Positions 55,038 to 63,147 of a DNA stretch of 64,000 nt are shown in pieces. The stretch is from the NCBI GenBank assembly GCA_964481145.1, contig CAYZTA010000009.1, positions 62,001 through 126,000 of the forward strand, written 5' to 3'. The notes beneath the pieces were generated by a model, which saw nothing but the letters and a program-made list of their open reading frames with translations, had not been told where the DNA came from and searched no databases. Both the position numbers and the translations under genes were made by a program. The DNA comes from Sandaracinus sp964481145. GTDB lineage: Bacteria; Myxococcota_A; Polyangia; Polyangiales; Sandaracinaceae. How positions within the stretch are numbered: position 1 is the first letter of the stretch; the number at the start of each line of letters is the position of its first letter.

Positions 55038-56141
55038 ATGTTCACGCTTCTGACTCTTTCTCTTCTATTCGGCTTTGCTTTCTACCCATCGGGCGCCTTT
55101 GCGCACTCCGTCGTGTATTGGGATCGATTGGGCCCCGTGTGCACACCGCTCCCGTCTATGAATTGCGTGCAGAACAGCGATTGTGTGGCGACGATCGGCG
55201 AATCATGCCGCATGTTCGAAGGCGATGTCCGAATGTGCGGGGCCGAGCTGGCCGCTTACTGCGTGACCGAGGAAGACGCGCAGTGCCCATTGAATCGCCC
55301 CCATCGAGTGCGCATCGACGACGCCATCTTCTGCATGAGCGATCGGTATCGCGCCTGCCCAACGACTCCACGGTCCTGCTTTAGCAGGATGTCGGGGGCC
55401 TCCGTCGTCGATTGGGACTTCGGCGATTGCGACCGTGATGGTCAAGCCAACGCGGTCGATCCCCTCCCTTGCGTCACGGCGCCCTTCATCGCGACGGTGA
55501 ATTCGATGGGGGAATGCCATCCCACGCGCGTGCTTTGCCGTGATGACACCGATTGTCGGGATGGCTTGCAGTGCTGGCATGACTCGACGCCCGATTCTCA
55601 TCGCTATTGCGTGTCTTCAGGCGCCCCCGTCTTTTGCTGTGGTGGATTCGTGGGCGCTGAATGCCCCAATGGACATGTCTGTTCGCCGGACGCCGACGAT
55701 GGTTTCGAGCTCTGTCATTCCTATTGCGAAGAGGCATCTTATGAGGAGCGATTGAGGTGCCTGCGGTGGGGAGATACGTTTCCTGTGCCTGCGGAGCAGG
55801 GCGATTGCGATGGGGATGGGCTACGCAACCAAGCAGAGGTCGAACGCGGCACAGATCCGTGTGTGGGCGATGATGCAGGCGTGGTGAGCCTCGACGCGGG
55901 GACGAGCGCGGATGCAGGCGGGACGGGAACAGACGCGGGTCTATTCGATGGGAGCACGTCATGGAATGGCGATGCGGGCTCGGCCAAGATGGATGGCTCT
56001 GTTGAGGACGAGACCACATTCGCTGGCGGGGGAGGTTTCCTCTGTCACGTTCACTCGGGGCGCCGCTCGATGCCGTGGGGTATCGTCGTTGGCTTTGCGC
56101 TGATGTTCGCCGTGTCCGTTCGAAGAACGCGAATTAATTAG
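55038..56141 (+). CDS. Secreted Cys-rich protein of unknown function
   Basis: About 367 residues. ATG 55038 has GGAG about 10 bases upstream and starts a clean signal peptide (MFTLLTLSLLFGFAFYPSG, cleavage after AFA); the upstream ATG 55005 would add 11 residues. The mature part has about 20 cysteines in several small blocks (CVQNSDCVATIGESC, DCDRDGQANAVDPLPC), an EF-hand-like DCDGDGLRNQAEVERGTDP (dockerin-type calcium motif), then an Asp/Gly/Ala-rich linker. The end has a Gly/Phe helix (WGIVVGFALMFAVSV) followed by RRTR, a MYXO-CTERM-like tail though no Cys precedes it closely. Likely a cell-surface protein of unknown ligand. Confidence 0.72.
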   Translation: MFTLLTLSLLFGFAFYPSGAFAHSVVYWDRLGPVCTPLPSMNCVQNSDCVATIGESCRMFEGDVRMCGAELAAYCVTEEDAQCPLNRPHRVRIDDAIFCMSDRYRACPTTPRSCFSRMSGASVVDWDFGDCDRDGQANAVDPLPCVTAPFIATVNSMGECHPTRVLCRDDTDCRDGLQCWHDSTPDSHRYCVSSGAPVFCCGGFVGAECPNGHVCSPDADDGFELCHSYCEEASYEERLRCLRWGDTFPVPAEQGDCDGDGLRNQAEVERGTDPCVGDDAGVVSLDAGTSADAGGTGTDAGLFDGSTSWNGDAGSAKMDGSVEDETTFAGGGGFLCHVHSGRRSMPWGIVVGFALMFAVSVRRTRIN

Positions 56142-56665
56142 AGGCCCTCTTTTCGGAGGCGGAAGATGCCGAAATGGTCGCGTCGTGCGTCATCTCCGGT
56201 TCCGGCGATGACGCGCAACTCGATGCTTCCATCCTCGAGCAAAGACAAAAACACCATCACATCACGACCCGCGAGCGGCCCGTGGCTGGGCCGCGCCAAG
56301 TAAATGTAGTTCTGAACGCGACCTCCTCCTGGAAAGTCGTATTGCGATAAGGAATCGTGCTGCAATGCGGCGATCGATTCGAGTGGGGTTTCATCGAACA
56401 CACGCTCCGATGTCACCGGGTCGGGGCTCGTCGTGATCGTACCTGGTTGCGGCACCGCTGAGATCTGAGGATCGAAACGCAGCTCCATTCGAGTGCCGGG
56501 CGTGAAACCTCGACGAATGAACGAGTCCGATTCCGAGCCGATCACCGCCCCGCGAAACACGCTTTCACCATCGGTTGCGAATCGTGAAAGGTCTTCGCAG
56601 CCCATCACAGAGATCGCAATCATCGCGCAAGCGATGGATCCTGCCGTCGTTCGATGATGGTTCAT
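56138..56665 (-). CDS. Lipoprotein of unknown function
   Basis: A 175-residue lipoprotein. The signal peptide (IACAMIAISVMGC) ends in a lipobox, so Cys23 should be acylated. The mature part has one block of mixed beta structure (RMELRFDPQISAVPQPGTIT, YIYLARPSHGPLAGRDVMVFL) and a basic C-terminus. No family was recognised. Its stop overlaps that of the convergent Cys-rich gene by four bases. It lies just after the RlmM-like gene on the same strand. Confidence 0.65.
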   Translation of the reverse strand: MNHHRTTAGSIACAMIAISVMGCEDLSRFATDGESVFRGAVIGSESDSFIRRGFTPGTRMELRFDPQISAVPQPGTITTSPDPVTSERVFDETPLESIAALQHDSLSQYDFPGGGRVQNYIYLARPSHGPLAGRDVMVFLSLLEDGSIELRVIAGTGDDARRDHFGIFRLRKEGL

Positions 56666-56671
56666 GCCGCG

Positions 56672-57805
56672 TCAGAGGTACGCCGTGAGAGTGATTTCGT
56701 CTCGATCATGATAAAGCTGTCGCGTTCGGATACGACGCCAGCCGCCTCCTGCAATGACGGACCGCAAATCCATGACGGTCTCTGCTTTTTGCTTCATGGG
56801 AAGCTTCAGATTCGCGACGAGCATGCGCGCCCAACGTCGCCGCCCCCATTTCGCGAGCAACTGAGCGACCTCGAGCGGCTTCCACGCCATATCGCAGAAG
56901 AGCCAGTCGACGGGTTCGAGGGGTGCGTATTGAAATGCGCTCGCTTTGTGGTGCACGAGCGATCGGTGCCGCGCGATATCCGCACGTAGCTCAGCCGGAT
57001 CGACCGCGATCACCTTTGCGCGTCGGTCCAAAAGCGCCCAAGACCAACCCCCTGGAGCTGCGCCCAGATCGACACACACCTCGCCGGCTCCTGGCGCAAC
57101 TCCCAACCACGAAAGCGCCTCCTCCACTTTGCGCGCTGCGCGCGAGGGCCGCTCGCCACCCACGCGCATCCGTGCTCGACCGCCTGGCGTGAGCGAAAGC
57201 GCCACGTCACTCGGCACCGACCCAACGATCGCATGCTCGGGGCCGAGCAACGCGATTTGCGCATAGACGGCACCTGCATTCGGCAGTGAGGTCGGCTCGA
57301 CCCGGTGGGGGATTTCTCGATCGAGCGCCGCAATGACATCCGTCTCGATGGCCAGGGCCATGGGCGCGAGTGGATTGAGCGCGTCGGTGTCCGGAACCCA
57401 CGCTGAGAGCGCCCATTCATTGGCGCCTTGCACCGCGCTGCGAATGGCTTGGACACACTCGCTCGTGAGCTTCGAACGCTCGCCCTTGGCTTCCCCATCG
57501 ATCTTGAAGCCTTGTCGCGCGAACGTGAGATCGAGGCCGCCTTCTTTGAAGGTGGGCGCACCGACGCTGCGGACGAGGGCGGGGCCGAGCACGCTCACGC
57601 GTGTGGAGCCGAGGGCAAGCTCGTCAGCCAAATCCTTTTCGGAAAAAGGGCGCGTGGTCCAGAGCCAGGGTCCCGTGAGCGGCTTGCCACGCTCGATGGG
57701 CACGCGAGGGACCGAATCGAGAGCTCGAGTCGGGCGTGCCTCGACAGGACGCTCTCTGCGAAGGTTCTTTTGATTGCGATTGCGACCGCGACGTCCCTGA
57801 GCCAC
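56672..57805 (-). CDS. rlmM: RlmM-like rRNA 2'-O-methyltransferase
   Basis: About 377 residues. The frame opens at 57991 but that end lies inside the neighbouring lectin gene, so GTG 57805 is the probable start. A THUMP-like N-terminal region (about 40-190) precedes a Rossmann SAM-dependent methyltransferase: VDLGAAPGGWSWALLDR (SAM loop), VIAVDPAEL, LFCDMAWKP and NLKLPMKQKAETV, which carry the K-D-K-E-like catalytic residues of the RlmM/FtsJ family. RlmM methylates C2498 in 23S rRNA in gamma-proteobacteria. I call it RlmM-like because the position modified here cannot be read. Probably housekeeping. Confidence 0.85.
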   Translation of the reverse strand: MAQGRRGRNRNQKNLRRERPVEARPTRALDSVPRVPIERGKPLTGPWLWTTRPFSEKDLADELALGSTRVSVLGPALVRSVGAPTFKEGGLDLTFARQGFKIDGEAKGERSKLTSECVQAIRSAVQGANEWALSAWVPDTDALNPLAPMALAIETDVIAALDREIPHRVEPTSLPNAGAVYAQIALLGPEHAIVGSVPSDVALSLTPGGRARMRVGGERPSRAARKVEEALSWLGVAPGAGEVCVDLGAAPGGWSWALLDRRAKVIAVDPAELRADIARHRSLVHHKASAFQYAPLEPVDWLFCDMAWKPLEVAQLLAKWGRRRWARMLVANLKLPMKQKAETVMDLRSVIAGGGWRRIRTRQLYHDRDEITLTAYL

Positions 57806-57848
57806 GCCCGAGTGTAGCGATATCGTGCAGCGAGGCGAGCTTCTGTTC

Positions 57849-58994
57849 TCAAGTCGGAGGATCCATCTCGCAGATGTACGGGAAAAGCGTATTGCAATCT
57901 CTCCAGTGCCATTGCGTCGCGCCCCTCGTCCCACAATCGCTCGTATCACGATTGCCATCGCCAATAGAGCCCACGAAGCTGGCTGGTTCACCTGTCACCC
58001 AGACCATCTCGCCCTCTGAATCCCGGTCGTGAAAGCCAATCCACGAATGACCATGGGTATAGAGCCCAGTGTTCGACAAGAAAAAATCTTCTTCAACGGA
58101 GCCGATGGTGAGGAGATGGGCTCCGTAAGACTCGCATCGCAAACGCGCAAAGTCCCATGAGACCGTTTCTTTGACCAAGAGATAGGCGTGCCCACGGAGC
58201 GCCCCCGTTCCCAAAACCCATCCATCGCGCGCTTCGCGCTCGCATAGGGCGGGATAGGCTTGACCGTAAAATATGCTCACCGCTTGCCATGAGCCATCCG
58301 CGCTCTGAACGACGCGATTATTTTCGTTTGGAGAGACGGGTGCTTCTGACCAATGCGGATTCGCGAGGGGTCGGGCGTCGATCCAGAGCCATCCAGAATA
58401 GTAATAGAGACCGATGAAGGAAGGTGCGGCTGGCGAGATGTGATCCCGCACCGCAGCCCACTCCGCTTCCGTCTCATAGACGACGAGGTCGCCGCCTCCA
58501 CGCGTTCTACAAATTTCTCTCGATCTGTCCCAGGAAGAAGGACTGGAAAACGACCAATAACAAGAACCCGTCGTCTCCCAATAAAAGCCTGACTGGGTGC
58601 TCGAGCCGCACGGCCTGCAATTGCTCATGCAATAGCCATCATCCGAAGCGGTCCCGGGTTCGCATTCTTCGATGGGTTCTTGCAGGATCCCGTCGCCACA
58701 CACAGGTGGCCATGGCAGGGGGATGGGGCCTGTGTCCATCCCCATGTCGTCTGCGTCGAACGCGCTGCTGTCGATGAGGTCACCCGCATCGAACACGCTG
58801 CTGTCGACGAGGTCACCCGCATCGAACACGCTGCTATCGACGAGATCACCCGCGTCGAACGCGCTGCTGTCGATGACTCCTCCGTCGATGAGATCACTCG
58901 CATCTTGATTTGGAGGAAGCACTTCGTAGTTCGCGCGACCACAACCCAAAAGACCGATGGCAAAACTGAGCAAGATTGATGGCTGTCTGCTCAT
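57849..58994 (-). CDS. Lipoprotein with two C-type lectin domains and an Asp-rich repeat
   Basis: A 381-residue lipoprotein with lipobox GLLGC. After it comes a 33-base/11-residue tandem repeat (DSSVFDAGDLV-like units, about 42-85), a short Cys-rich segment (PVCGDGIL, CEPGTASDDGYC), then two C-type-lectin-like folds. The first is at about 140-250 (CYWSFSSPSSWDRSREIC to ALCE) and the second at about 255-381 (GHAYLLVKETVSWDFARLRC, WHWRDCNTLFPYICE). Such domains bind Ca2+ and sugars or proteins at the cell surface. The usual Ca2+ motif QPD/EPN is not clear, so ligand binding is uncertain. Confidence 0.82.
   Translation of the reverse strand: MSRQPSILLSFAIGLLGCGRANYEVLPPNQDASDLIDGGVIDSSAFDAGDLVDSSVFDAGDLVDSSVFDAGDLIDSSAFDADDMGMDTGPIPLPWPPVCGDGILQEPIEECEPGTASDDGYCMSNCRPCGSSTQSGFYWETTGSCYWSFSSPSSWDRSREICRTRGGGDLVVYETEAEWAAVRDHISPAAPSFIGLYYYSGWLWIDARPLANPHWSEAPVSPNENNRVVQSADGSWQAVSIFYGQAYPALCEREARDGWVLGTGALRGHAYLLVKETVSWDFARLRCESYGAHLLTIGSVEEDFFLSNTGLYTHGHSWIGFHDRDSEGEMVWVTGEPASFVGSIGDGNRDTSDCGTRGATQWHWRDCNTLFPYICEMDPPT
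58753..58875 (-). repeat. Tandem 33-base repeat in the lectin lipoprotein gene
   Basis: Three full units and one partial unit of a 33-base repeat start at 58753, 58786, 58819 and 58852. They differ at a few bases and encode the 11-residue unit D-S-S-(V/A)-F-D-A-G-D-L-(V/I). The repeat lies in the linker after the lipobox, which is where length variation by slippage would change the distance of the lectin domains from the membrane. Confidence 0.8.
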
Positions 58995-59066
58995 GTTCTG
59001 CCAATTTCATATTTTTCCGCACTCGTTGTCAACGACCGACTACGCGGCTCATCTCGGTCGTGAACC

Positions 59067-59768
59067 TCAGGCGAGCGCGACGTAGATGTTCTGCACGTCG
59101 TCGTCTTCGTCGATCGCTTCGAGAAATGCTTCGATTTCAGCGCGTTTTTCAGGGTCGTCCATCGTGATGGGGTGTTTCGCCTTCCACACGAGCTCGGCCG
59201 AGGCCACATGCCATTTGCGCTCGCCGAGCGCGCGGCTCACGGCATCGAGATCGCTGGGTTCAGTGTAAAAGCGTGTGGCGCCTTCATCGGCCGGCTCCAA
59301 ATCTTGTGCGCCCGCCTCGATGGCGGCTTCCTCAGGGTCGGCTCCGCCCTCGGGTGGCGTGGCGACGAGGGCTCCAAGTCGCGTGAAGTCCCACGACACC
59401 GCCCCCGCTGAGCCGAGCTGCCCTTTCCGAAAGAGCACGCGGATATTCGACGACGTGCGGTTCTTGTTGTCGGTGAGACACTCGACGATCACGGGCACTT
59501 GATGAGGAGTGAACCCCTCGTATGTGACCACGTCGTATTGCACCTGTCCGTCCAAGAGCCCGGCGCCCTTCTTGATGGCTCGCTCCAGCGTCTCGCGTGT
59601 CATCGATGCTTTGCGCGCGGCCTCGACCGCCATCCGCAACCGCGAATTCGTGGCCGGATCGGCCCCCGCACGCGCGGCCATCATGATGTCTTTTGCGAGC
59701 TTGGAATGAATCCGTCCCTTCGCATTGGCTGCGAGCTCGCGCCCCTTTTGTTTCCACTGCGCTCCCAT
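59067..59768 (-). CDS. YebC/PmpR-family regulator or translation factor
   Basis: A 233-residue protein of the YebC family, complete with the N-terminal GAQWKQKGRELAANAKGRIH, KLAKDIMMAARAGADPATN, MTRETLERAIKKGAG and the middle YEGFTPHQVPVIVECLTDNK. YebC-type proteins were described as DNA-binding regulators (PmpR), and recently some members as factors that relieve ribosome stalling; which applies here is open. The Glu/Asp-rich C-terminus is normal for the family. It lies between the lectin gene and the divergent BrkB-like gene. Confidence 0.92.
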   Translation of the reverse strand: MGAQWKQKGRELAANAKGRIHSKLAKDIMMAARAGADPATNSRLRMAVEAARKASMTRETLERAIKKGAGLLDGQVQYDVVTYEGFTPHQVPVIVECLTDNKNRTSSNIRVLFRKGQLGSAGAVSWDFTRLGALVATPPEGGADPEEAAIEAGAQDLEPADEGATRFYTEPSDLDAVSRALGERKWHVASAELVWKAKHPITMDDPEKRAEIEAFLEAIDEDDDVQNIYVALA

Positions 59769-59859
59769 GGCGACGCGGATTTACCTCCATGTCACACTGA
59801 CGTCGAGTCCAACATGAATCGGACCCGAGCTTGCACCGCTCATTGGCCACGAAGTGCTC

Positions 59860-60738
59860 ATGTCGAACCTCTACGAACAACTGACAAAAGGAGGCTGGAA
59901 AGACGTCGCTCTCCGTGTGAAGTCGCAGACCACACAAGATCGCGTGTCGATGGTCGCGGCGAGTGTCGCATTTTACGCCATGCTGGCGATCTTCCCGTCG
60001 ATGATCGCGCTCGTTCTCCTTTATGGGCTCGTCTCGGATCCGATGGACGTCCAGTCGCATCTGATGAGCCTGTCGTCGGTTCTCCCAGACGAGGCCAGCG
60101 CCGTTCTCGAGACGCAGCTGAGCGCGATCGTGGGAGATTCGGAGCGCAATATCGGACTGGGATTTGCGATCTCGATCCTCGGCGCGCTGTGGGCTGCGTC
60201 ACGGGGAATGAGAGCGCTCGCCATGGCCATGAACATCGCCTATGGCCAGCAAGAAAGCCGTGGCTTCGTCAAGCGCGCGCTCGCAGCGCTCGGGCTCACC
60301 TTCACGGCCATCTCATTCGTGTCGGTGGCGGTGTTCGTGGCGGCTGCGCTTCCCGCCATTTTCGAGGCGGTGGGGCTCGGGGCATTCACACAAACCGTGC
60401 TCAATGGAGTGAGATGGCCCGTGCTGGCCCTGATGGCGATGCTCGGTCTTTCGTTCGTCTATCACTACGCTCCAGCGCGCGAACCCACGAAATGGAGATG
60501 GGTGACCCGGGGGAGCGTGATTGCGACGCTCGTATGGTTGGTCGGCACTGCCGGGTTTTCGTTTTATGTTTCGAATTTTGGAAACTACAACAAAACTTAC
60601 GGGACTCTCGGCGGCGTCATCATTCTGATGCTTTGGTTTTATTTGACTTCTTATTCGGTGATTCTCGGCGCCGAAATCAACGCTGAATTCGAGCGTATAG
60701 ACGACGAAATGTCGTCACATCACCACCTTCCGAGATGA
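59860..60738 (+). CDS. YihY/BrkB-family inner-membrane protein
   Basis: A 292-residue protein with six hydrophobic helices and the family marks DRVSMVAASVAFYAMLAIFP near the start and GFSFYVSNFGNYNKTYGTLGGVI toward the end. ATG 59860 follows a GTG at 59854; either may be used. Members were once called ribonuclease BN but are now viewed as membrane proteins of unsettled function. The C-terminus is His-rich (DDEMSSHHHLPR). The next gene starts 32 bases later on the same strand. Confidence 0.9.
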   Translation: MSNLYEQLTKGGWKDVALRVKSQTTQDRVSMVAASVAFYAMLAIFPSMIALVLLYGLVSDPMDVQSHLMSLSSVLPDEASAVLETQLSAIVGDSERNIGLGFAISILGALWAASRGMRALAMAMNIAYGQQESRGFVKRALAALGLTFTAISFVSVAVFVAAALPAIFEAVGLGAFTQTVLNGVRWPVLALMAMLGLSFVYHYAPAREPTKWRWVTRGSVIATLVWLVGTAGFSFYVSNFGNYNKTYGTLGGVIILMLWFYLTSYSVILGAEINAEFERIDDEMSSHHHLPR

Positions 60739-60770
60739 CGCCGCCGCCTTCGTGGCGATGTGTGCGAGCG

Positions 60771-61910
60771 ATGAACATCAATATCGTTCCGCACGGCGAA
60801 CAATGGAAAAATGCTGTCGAAGCGTTCAACACGCGCATGTACAAAGGAGGGTCGGACTACGGATTTTACGTTCACCCTGTTCCGCTCTGGGGCGAGAAGA
60901 GCCGCGACGACCAACCTGTCTGGAGAGAATATTTCCTCGCCGTCGAAGATGGTGAATCCGTACGCGGCGGCTTCGTATTGAAGCCTCAAACGTGGTGGAT
61001 TCACGGCGCCATTCATCGCGTGGCGGATTGGCAAGGTCCTTATTCCGAAGGCGCCGTATCACGTCGACATGGCGCTCTCGCGCTTCGAATCATTCGCGAG
61101 ATGGTGCGCCGGGAACCGCTTCTCTATAGCTGGGGACATGGGGGTGAAGAGCAACCGATTTTTCAGTTGGCATCGAGCCTTGGATGGCTCTTGCATCCGA
61201 CGCCTTTTCTTTTGCGGGTCGTCGATGGAGCCGCATTCGCTCGCAAAAATGGACATCTTCGCACCTCTCGAGCGAAACGATTCGTGCTCGATATGTTCGC
61301 CCTTTCGGGGCTGGCCAAGGTGGGTGGACAGGCCCTCTCACTCGCGATGCGAGTCGGCTCTTTGACACGATTCCATTCTCATTCGGATGAGGTCTCCAGT
61401 TTTGGCCCGTGGACCGATACGGTGTGGGAGCGGGCGAAAGGTGATTACGCGGCCGCGGCCGTTCGTGATGCCCGTACGATGAATATCCTCGCGCCTCCGA
61501 GGCAGAGCCATGGAGAGTGGTCCCTTCCCACACGTCTGCGCGTTCGTGATCGCGATGGGCGCGATCTCGGCTGGGCCCTCGTGTGTTTGCGGGACATGAA
61601 CGAGCACCGGCGCTTTGGGAACTTGCGTGTGGGATCCATCGTCGATGCATTTGCTCCCGCAGCTTGGGCTGGAGAGATTGTGCATGCGGCCTTCTCCTGG
61701 CTCGCTCAGGCTGGCGCCGAAGTCGTGATCGCCAATCAAAGTGACCCACGTTGGATTCGTGGGTTCACTCGGAATGCATTCGTGCCGATCGCGGCAGGTC
61801 GTTATTTTTGCGCAGCGCCCGCGTTTGCGAAGGCGCTCGAGCCTTGGGCTGATACACGAAAACGTCTCTTCCTCACCAACATGGATGGCCATGGCCCGAT
61901 GGGGCTTTGA
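60771..61910 (+). CDS. GNAT/FemAB-like protein of unknown substrate
   Basis: A 379-residue soluble protein. ATG 60771 was preferred over the open frame at 60735 because it gives a compact start (NINIVPHGEQWKNAVEAFN). The sequence suggests two GNAT-like halves: the first about 1-150, with a strand and helix pair around FLAVEDGESVRGGFVL, and the second about 190-360, with LGWALVCLRDMNEHRRFGNLRVGSIVDAF. No clear acyl-CoA loop is present. FemAB-like or acyl-transfer function is inferred from the fold pattern. It sits directly before the acyl-CoA dehydrogenase gene and may belong to the same biosynthetic cluster. Confidence 0.65.
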   Translation: MNINIVPHGEQWKNAVEAFNTRMYKGGSDYGFYVHPVPLWGEKSRDDQPVWREYFLAVEDGESVRGGFVLKPQTWWIHGAIHRVADWQGPYSEGAVSRRHGALALRIIREMVRREPLLYSWGHGGEEQPIFQLASSLGWLLHPTPFLLRVVDGAAFARKNGHLRTSRAKRFVLDMFALSGLAKVGGQALSLAMRVGSLTRFHSHSDEVSSFGPWTDTVWERAKGDYAAAAVRDARTMNILAPPRQSHGEWSLPTRLRVRDRDGRDLGWALVCLRDMNEHRRFGNLRVGSIVDAFAPAAWAGEIVHAAFSWLAQAGAEVVIANQSDPRWIRGFTRNAFVPIAAGRYFCAAPAFAKALEPWADTRKRLFLTNMDGHGPMGL

Positions 61911-61989
61911 GGATGAGAATCATGGGTCAGCGCTCGTGGACTCGAATGCGTTGGTTGGGCGCGTATCTAGGCCGGTGGAGGGAAGCCCC

Positions 61990-63123
61990 GTGAGCCTCGA
62001 GTCGACACGATCAGAATGCGAGATGCGTCGGGAGATTGCTGTGCTCGTCCGTCAAATGAAAGGAATCGAGTCCGATTCTCACGGAAGTCTGCGCACCTGG
62101 TTTCGCACGCTCGGCAATTTTGGAATGTTCGGGATGACTCTTCCCGAAATCTACGGGGGCACGGCGATGGGCGCCGTGGCGGCCGTCTCTGCAATGGAAG
62201 CCCTCGGCGTCTGCGGGGTCGAAGGGGGGATTGCGTTCTCGGTGGGCGCTCATCTTTGGGCCGTCATGATGGCGATTCACGAGTGTGGAACTCCCGCGCA
62301 AAAAAGTGAGTGGTTGCCCCGATTGATGTCTGGAGACTGTATCGGCGCCATCGCGATGAGCGAGGCCAATGCAGGCTCGGATCTTTTTGCGATGAATACG
62401 CGCGCCGTTCTCGAGGAAGATCATTATGTGCTCGAGGGGCGTAAAGCCTGGTGTACGAATGCCCCTATCGCAGATCTCTTCATCGTGTTTGCTCAAACCG
62501 GCGATCAAGGTGGCTTTCCACGATGCTCGGCCTTTCTCGTCGAGCGAAATGCAGCGGGGGTGTCGATCGAGTCTCCCGTTCGTAAGTTGGGCCTCGAAGC
62601 GAGCCCGATGGCGGATGTGGTGCTCGAGCACTGCAAGGTTCCGAAATCAGCGCTTCTTGGCCGTTGGGGGCGGGGCTCTCAAGTGTTTCACGAAGCGCTC
62701 ATCTGGGAACGAGGCGCGCTTGCGGCACCCTTCGTGGGTGCGATGCAGAGGCAGCTGGAGACGTGTGTGGAGCATGCCTCCGAGCGGCGTCAGTTTGGAA
62801 AGTCGATAGGCAGCTTTCAAGCCGTATCGCATCGAATCGCAGAGATGAAGTTGAGACTCGAGACTGCGCGACTGCTCTTGTATCGATTCGCGAGCATCAA
62901 GGACGCGGGAGGAGAGGCAGAAGTCGAGGCATCTCTCGTCAAATGGCACGTGAGCGAGTCGTACGTTCAATCCTCACTCGATGCGATTCAGATTCATGGG
63001 GCGAGCGGCTATGCGCGAGAGCTCGGAGTCGAAGCCGATCTTCGCGATGCGATGGGTCTTCGTATCGCATCAGGGACGAACGAAATCCAGCGAAGTGCGA
63101 TCTCTCGTGCGCTCGGAGTTTAA
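61990..63123 (+). CDS. Acyl-CoA dehydrogenase-family flavoenzyme
   Basis: A 377-residue protein. GTG 61990 has GGAGGGAAG just upstream, giving a normal-length family member, while the frame opens at 61741 inside the previous gene. Seen are IGAIAMSEANAGSDL (FAD and substrate loop), GRKAWCTNAPIADLFIVF, the HASERRQFGKSIGSFQAV region, and the C-terminal IHGASGYARELGVEADLRDA, then TNEIQRSAISRALGV. Acyl-CoA dehydrogenases of biosynthetic clusters oxidise carrier-protein-bound acyl or prolyl groups, as in PltE/RedW. The next gene is a freestanding adenylating enzyme, which fits such a role. It could also be a plain fatty-acid enzyme. Confidence 0.88.
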   Translation: MSLESTRSECEMRREIAVLVRQMKGIESDSHGSLRTWFRTLGNFGMFGMTLPEIYGGTAMGAVAAVSAMEALGVCGVEGGIAFSVGAHLWAVMMAIHECGTPAQKSEWLPRLMSGDCIGAIAMSEANAGSDLFAMNTRAVLEEDHYVLEGRKAWCTNAPIADLFIVFAQTGDQGGFPRCSAFLVERNAAGVSIESPVRKLGLEASPMADVVLEHCKVPKSALLGRWGRGSQVFHEALIWERGALAAPFVGAMQRQLETCVEHASERRQFGKSIGSFQAVSHRIAEMKLRLETARLLLYRFASIKDAGGEAEVEASLVKWHVSESYVQSSLDAIQIHGASGYARELGVEADLRDAMGLRIASGTNEIQRSAISRALGV

Positions 63124-63147
63124 CGTTCGCTCGAAGGGGAATGGACG

